Assembly: GCF_030272615.1 (NCBI RefSeq) | Contig: NC_081414.1 | Coordinates: forward strand, 914,943,648-915,007,647 | Length of the DNA stretch: 64,000 nucleotides | Source of the DNA: Cryptomeria japonica | Taxonomy: Eukaryota > Streptophyta > Pinopsida > Cupressales > Cupressaceae | Direction of reading: 5' to 3' | Part shown: positions 59,108 to 64,000 of the stretch, one piece after another | How positions within the stretch are numbered: position 1 is the first letter of the stretch | Layout of the letters: each line of letters starts with the position of its first letter | Program-made: the position numbers and the translations under genes | The notes under the pieces: generated by a model | What the model saw: the letters and a program-made list of their open reading frames with translations, nothing else | The model's database searches: none | What the model was told of the DNA's origin: nothing

Positions 59108-59869
59108 ACTTCATCCTCTTCCTCTACCTCTTCCTCTGTTATTACCAAAAGATTCACCTTGAAATTTAGTAGTATGAGAGGGAGAAGATTTGGATTTTTC
59201 CTCAATATTCACAGAAGACTGGAATGCTTGAACAAAACTTTCCATAGAATGCTGCATGCATTCTTCATGAGACTGCAAAGAACCAATTAATTCTGCAACT
59301 TTGAAAGTAGTTATATCTTTATTTTCTTCAATAGCAATTACTACTGGATCAAATTTAGAAGGAAGAGACTTCAAAACAATTTCTACAATTTTCTGATCTG
59401 ATATAGTTTCACCATGAGTCCTAAGCTGATTCACAATACCTTGAGTCCTTGTAATAAATTCATGAATAGACTCAGATTCTTTCATCCTCAAATTTTCAAA
59501 TTCTCTTCAAAAAGTTTGAAGTTTTACCAATTTGATTTTATTTGTACCTTGGTATGCAGTCTGTAGAATCTCCCATGCATCCTTTGATTTTGTTAGACTG
59601 GCAATTTGAGGAAAAATTGAGACATCCAAGGCAGATTGAATGGTGAAAAGAGCTTTGTTATCCTTCTTTCTATCTTCTTTCAGCTGATTTTTCTGTTGTG
59701 GTGTCCATGTATTGAATGTATTTTGATCAACAGGTTTTGTGTATCCACCTTCCACAAATTCCCAAAGCTCTTGGGATAAAAGTAGGGTCTTCATCTTGAT
59801 ACTCCAATAATCATAGTTTTCTCCAGTAAACAATGGAAGCTGAAATGCTAAATCTTTTCCATTAACCAT
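59108..59869 (-). pseudogene. Element E gag
   Basis: The start chosen is the Met at 59869 (MVNGKDLAFQLPLFTGENY). A longer frame from 59962 runs back through the leader and the tRNA primer site, so it is not the real start. The DUF4219/UBN2 blocks are clear (WSIKMKTLLLSQELWEFVE, AWEILQTAYQGTNKIKLVKL, LKSLPSKFDPVVIAIEE). A TAA at about 59507 and a stop near 59108 interrupt it. A Gly/Arg-rich stretch (RGRGRGRG) precedes the zinc knuckle. Confidence 0.88.
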
Positions 59870-59939
59870 CTGAAGATAACTGTTGTTCCAACCTGAAACC
59901 TGCACAATCAAAATTCTTGCAACCTGCTCTGATACCAAA

Positions 59940-60331
59940 TGAAAGACTATTAAAATATTCAAAATACACTCACAAACTGAAAGAGAATTAACACAAATTT
60001 AGAATTGAATAAATATGCAAACTGTATTCTGAAATTGATATTGAAAAAAACTCTCACCAAAATTACAATAACAGTAATTGCCTTATAGACAATCATTTTC
60101 CTAAAATTACAATAACAGTAATTGCCTTATAGACAATCACTTTCCTAAGAATAAGAAAAACAAAAACTTAAAACAATAAAACAAAAAAATCTATTTTATA
60201 TCTAAAACTATAAAACTTATTATATCCTATTTTAGCAATAAGATTGCTGATTAACAAAAACAAATAAAACAAGAAAGTTGTTTTATTTCCTCCAGCGATC
60301 AACTCCAATGCATCATTCATCCTTATCTTCA
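59940..60331 (-). repeat. Element E LTR (5' LTR in its own orientation) with a 44-bp duplication
   Basis: It equals the other LTR except for a tandem duplication of a segment containing ACAGTAATTGCCTTATAGAC near 60058-60146 and scattered point changes. The primer-binding site lies 2 bp outside it at 59926-59937. Confidence 0.92.
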
Positions 60332-61151
60332 AAGACGCCATCGATGCCAAAATAATAAACTTGCAAGATGGCAATATCTGGCTGAACAAAAGAGACATTG
60401 TTCATGCTGGCAGCTATTCTAGTGTTATTAGGCCCGCTACAATTCATACCAGGTGGGAGTGGGCATGGAAGCAAATTCAGCCCTACGGTTGTGACAATGC
60501 TCTTGTCTATAGTCTGTGGAACATCAACCGGGTGCTCCGGTGAAGCCCGGCTTTGTAATGCTTGGCTAAATACAGTTACATTGGCCGTATCATTGTATAC
60601 CGGCAGCTGTGGGAGGATTGGGGTGGTAGATGACTCAGAGCCCTCATAGTTTATTATGGCAGTTGTGGTGGTATTATCAAAAAAGCCTACTGGTTGTGTG
60701 GTGTATATGCTGGCAGCTATGTAGTAGCTACCCACTGTTTGATTCGCTGTGAGGAGAACATCTGTAGTTTGGCCTTGGGTTATAAACATAACATCTGTTG
60801 TGTATGGCTTTGTGTAGGATGCGTCCGCAGCGACGACAGTGAGATTGAGTGATGCTATCTCGAAAATTAGGTGGCTATTGAGTGTAGCATTCACAATCCG
60901 TAGAAGTTAAGTTTTTCCCTGATTTACAGACATGTTGAATGTTCCTGCATGCGAAAATGGTGTCATTGTCGATTCCTGCCGTGTTAAATTGTGAATAACA
61001 GGTTAACCATTTTTGTGAGTACCTGATGTTGAGCAAGGATAGAGGTCTCCTGGCTGGCCATTGATGGTAAAAGCATCAGATATATTGGGTGCACCACCTG
61101 ATATATTTGCTTGCGTTACAACCACTTCAGGATCGCTATTCCACCAGTCTC

Positions 61152-62851
61152 CTATTTAATACATGCAAATTAAGTGAAAGTTTAGGATGATAAAATGCGA
61201 AAGGAATGATAAAAATTTGAATGCGAAGTCGATTTTCTTCTCTCCAAAGTTAGGAGGACAAAATGCATAAGGAGTGATAAAGCATTGGTCCTCTTTCTAC
61301 AATACAAATTTAGTTCCGTATAGAATAACCATCAATGAAAGTGAAAACAATTTTTTATAAAGATATAATACCCAGATTTTGATTTTATTATTGTGCCAAA
61401 TTTTGATTTTATTATTTTGTAAGTTTTCTTATATTAATTTCTTGTTGGTATTACATTTTTTATAATATATAATGTTATATAAAATAATTTTGTCATATTA
61501 TTAATAGATTTTTTTTTCATTAAAGATTAGTCAAATTATAATTATTAATTTATTTTGTATACTTGAATTTTCTCTAATAAATTTATTCTAATAATTTGTG
61601 ACAATTTATTATTTTTATTTAATAAATACAATATAAAGGTATCATTTCACAGGCTTTTTACTATTATGAAAAGAAATAAAAATATTGACCCCCTATGCTA
61701 GTATTCTTACTACCTAACAGCGTCTTTTTATTTTTATTTATGATCTTGTTGTTGACTGAACATGGACATTTGGTGTGTGATTTTATATCCAAGTACCTAT
61801 TTATTAAAACAATATATTGATAGTTTTTTTTTTTCAAACACCTCAAAATTCAAATATCTTTATGGATGAATAGTAATAACAATATTTTTCTTTTTTACTA
61901 TTTATTCATTTATACTCATTTTACTAAAATAGAATAAAACAATTATAAAATTAGTCCATATTACAATTTGTTTTGTTAACTAAATTAAATTATAAATACT
62001 ATAAGTCTTCATTGTTTGATACTAGAAAGTTATAAATACCAAACAATAATTGTTCTATATGATTCAAAAATAAATAAATAAATAAAATTAATACAAGCCA
62101 ATAAAATTATAAAAAGTAAGCAATAAGATATAACATATGACCATGAAAAAGCCTGTATTAAAACAATCATACAAATTATTATCACTCTCTCCTATTTTAT
62201 GAGAAAGTATCTACCAAACTCTTCTTATTGAAAATTACCCACATCTTTTCTTGTATTCTTTACTTAGAAATTCAAACCTTTAAAGACAAAATTATCAACA
62301 TTAATTCATCTAGAAAAAACTGAAAATCATCTATAAATATACTCAATCTACATACTTTACAACTAAAAATCATTAGACTATCCACCTAATATGCTTTAAA
62401 ATTATAATTTACTATATAATTTTAAATTATCGAATCTCTATAAAGATACAATAAAACTCTAAATTATTAATTCTATATTAATATCATATAAGATACCAAA
62501 TTATTAGCTCTATATTAATATACTATAAAACTCCAAATTATTGACTCTATAATAATATAGAATAAAGCTCCAAATTATTGACACTATATTAATATACTGT
62601 AAAGCTCCAATAATTAACTCTATATTATTAATATATTATATGATCACTGAAACTGTTTTCTTCTTAGTAATTTATATCAAAAAAAAAAAAAAAAATGAAA
62701 TCAAACCTGATCCAATCTAAACCTCCCTCGATTCCTTTAATCATTTACCATGTCCACAATATTATTTTTTATTAATCCAACTTCTAATGTAGCATCTCTA
62801 TCATAAGACAGTCATAGAAAATCAGAAATGGAAATTTATAATAATATGTAC
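61152..62851 (-). other. Long AT-rich intron of the laccase relic
   Basis: 1.7 kb of very AT-rich sequence between the exons at 62852-63096 and 61023-61151. Near 62430-62640 a unit containing CTCCAAATTATTGACTCTAT followed by ATTAATATA recurs about every 55-60 bp (four or five degenerate copies). No coding motif is present. Confidence 0.65.
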
Positions 62852-63267
62852 ATAGCACAAGAGGAATCTCGGCATAGGGTTGTGGAAAGGGATAAGGAGT
62901 TCCCCTTTTGGGATATATGACTAGTGCTCCATGAACTGTTGCACGGAGCCATGACACATGGGCATGCCACCACAAGGTTCCTTCCTGTCCAACAATGGTG
63001 AATCTGTATTTAAAACGCCCATGTGGCTGAATAGGACACTGAGCGATATACCCAGTTCCATCAGCCCACGCTGTGCCAAGCTGTCTCACTCCATGCCTAA
63101 AAATAACTAGACCATCAGTACTGTATAAAAAACGTAATTGACAATGTACAGCCGCTTTGAGATGCAGACTTTACCAGTGGATGGAGGCATTATAAAGGGC
63201 TCTGTTATAAGTTTTAACAATAAGAGTAGCGCCATTACGTACATGCAGAGTAGGACCAGGATAAAGT

Positions 63268-64000
63268 TTCATAGATGGCGATTATCATTTGTTTTAGAGG
63301 CTGCAATTTCTATAAAATATTTCTTATTTTTTTCTTGTATTGTTTATGTGGATCAAAATATAACCTCTATTTAAAGACAAAACATGATATAATAGATATT
63401 GAATGAATAATAAGTTTATTGGGCTAAATTAAATTGGTTATTTTGTATCTGATTTTAATTCTTCAATTTGATATCAGAGGGGGTCTGGGCCTAGCTTCCT
63501 CATGGAAGGGCCTAGGATTATATGTGTGATCTTGTGAGACTCTTCTGCCAGGTGTGCATATGAGATCAAATCATGGATTTATCTCATTTAGAGAAGTTGA
63601 CTCTATGTTTGGAGATTGAAGAAGTTAAGGTTGTTGATGTTTGTTGCTTGTTTAATTGTTGCACTAAGAGGTTCATGTAAAGACCTTGTGTGAGCAGTTT
63701 AATAACTGCATTGATATAATTACTGGAAGTGCGAAGGATGAGAATAAGAAAGTGTGAAGAGTGCTGCGGAAAGGGATGCATTAGACATGGTTAGGAGCCA
63801 TGCCAGTGATCTGTGTGAGAGGTGATGAAGATGATGTTATGAGATGACCTCGCCCATAGTGGAAATGTGGTTTGCATGTGATAGAAGTCTACATATGAGG
63901 CAGATAGTGTTGCAAGAAATGGAACATGAGATGAGACCCTTTTGGCAAATTAATGGCAACTGACAAAGAAATGGTTGACAAGTTGAGATTGAAGCCCAGT
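63268..64000 (+). repeat. R0 repeat, second copy, without element A
   Basis: Colinear with 17514-17706 plus 37146-37790 and in the same orientation, running to the window end. It reads through the site where element A is inserted in the other copy (near 63420). TTTGATATCAGAG at 63467-63479 is a decayed primer-binding site. Its left border coincides with the loss of the laccase N-terminal exon. Confidence 0.8.

Larger units (their letters stand above)
55481..60331 (-). mobile_element. Copia element E, inserted in a laccase exon
   Basis: LTRs at 55481-55828 (348 bp) and 59940-60331 (392 bp). The size difference is a 44-bp tandem duplication in the right copy. The target duplication is AAGGC (55476-55480) and AAGAC (60332-60336), one mismatch. 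On the minus strand the LTR reads TGAAGATAAG...GTCTTTCA. A primer-binding site TGGTATCAGAGC lies at 59937-59926, and a purine tract (CAGGGGGAGTT) abuts the left LTR. It encodes gag, protease, integrase, reverse transcriptase and RNase H in Copia order. It is the best preserved autonomous-type element here, but it still carries stops. Confidence 0.93.
54932..63265 (-). pseudogene. Laccase (multicopper oxidase) gene relic, 5'-truncated and interrupted by element E
   Basis: Plant laccases are secreted copper enzymes that oxidise monolignols in lignin formation. Exons on the minus strand: about 63265-63175 (YPGPTLHVRNGATLIV), 63096-62852 ([29 protein letters not shown]), 61151-61023 (GDWWNSDPEVV; DAFTINGQPGDLYPC), 60944-60337 continuing at 55480-55167 (IVNATLNSHLIFEIA; VFHYTGDNTPKT; HPMHLHIYDFFVVGNG) and 55062-54932 (GVWYLHCHFDDYLTWGL, then stop). 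Several borders keep GT/AG and phase. Missing are the signal peptide and N-terminus (cut at the R0 repeat) and the segment normally before the last exon. Stops are near 60910, 55387 and 55336, with an indel near 55365. The fourth His of HCHxxxH, a type-1 copper ligand, is Tyr. Element E lies inside the fourth exon. N-glycosylation sites (NXS/T) are abundant, as in real laccases. Confidence 0.92.

Noticed and set aside
59870-59962. Upstream Met start for element E gag
   Set aside because: The added residues are encoded by the tRNA primer-binding site and leader, so translation most likely starts at 59869.
60313-60340. Natural end of the laccase ORF at FGIDGVFEDKDE
   Set aside because: The last residues come from the LTR of element E. 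The laccase frame resumes beyond E at 55480 with TTDFPSNPP.

Overview
This window looks like nuclear DNA of a seed plant, most likely one with a large genome such as a conifer. The grounds are deep nesting of LTR retrotransposons, many decayed pol genes, a CACTA DNA transposon, a PLS-type PPR relic and a multi-exon plant laccase relic. The species assignment is inference. I found no intact host gene, no tRNA or rRNA, and nothing prokaryotic.

Layout. 1-690 resembles the end of a Gypsy-type LTR. About 2.45-11.8 kb holds a CACTA (En/Spm) element read on the minus strand. It has a Transposase_21/DUF4216 transposase relic, a TnpA/Transposase_24-like relic and, between them on the same strand, a SET-domain (protein methyltransferase-like) relic. 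12.2-14.2 kb is an intronless, decayed copy of the splicing factor CWC22 on the minus strand, and a second CWC22 piece lies on the plus strand at 14.27-14.51 kb. 15.77-16.68 kb is a PPR relic.

17.5-37.8 kb is a four-layer nest. An old Copia LTR/leader piece (R0) was split by Copia element A (17722-37145, plus strand, TSD TATTG). A was split between reverse transcriptase and RNase H by element B (22297-35067, minus strand, TSD CAAAG). B has gag but no pol. B was split in its leader by Gypsy-type element C (25823-34094, plus strand, TSD GTATG). C encodes a protease domain and a G-patch but no reverse transcriptase. A second R0 copy without the insertion lies at 63.27-64 kb.

38.07-54.07 kb is element D (TSD ATATC), a Gypsy element with gag, protease, an extra RNase H placed before the reverse transcriptase, reverse transcriptase, RNase H and integrase. 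Its LTRs are about 4.96 kb long, and each carries a relic ORF of about 1,000 codons that matches no domain I recognise. This is the most unusual system in the window.

54.9-63.27 kb is a broken laccase gene on the minus strand. Copia element E (55481-60331, minus strand, TSD AAGRC) sits inside an exon, the 5' end is lost at the second R0 copy, and one type-1 copper histidine is replaced by tyrosine. Nearly all coding relics carry in-frame stops, many one transition away from Gln, Arg or Trp codons, as expected after methylcytosine deamination in silenced plant repeats.
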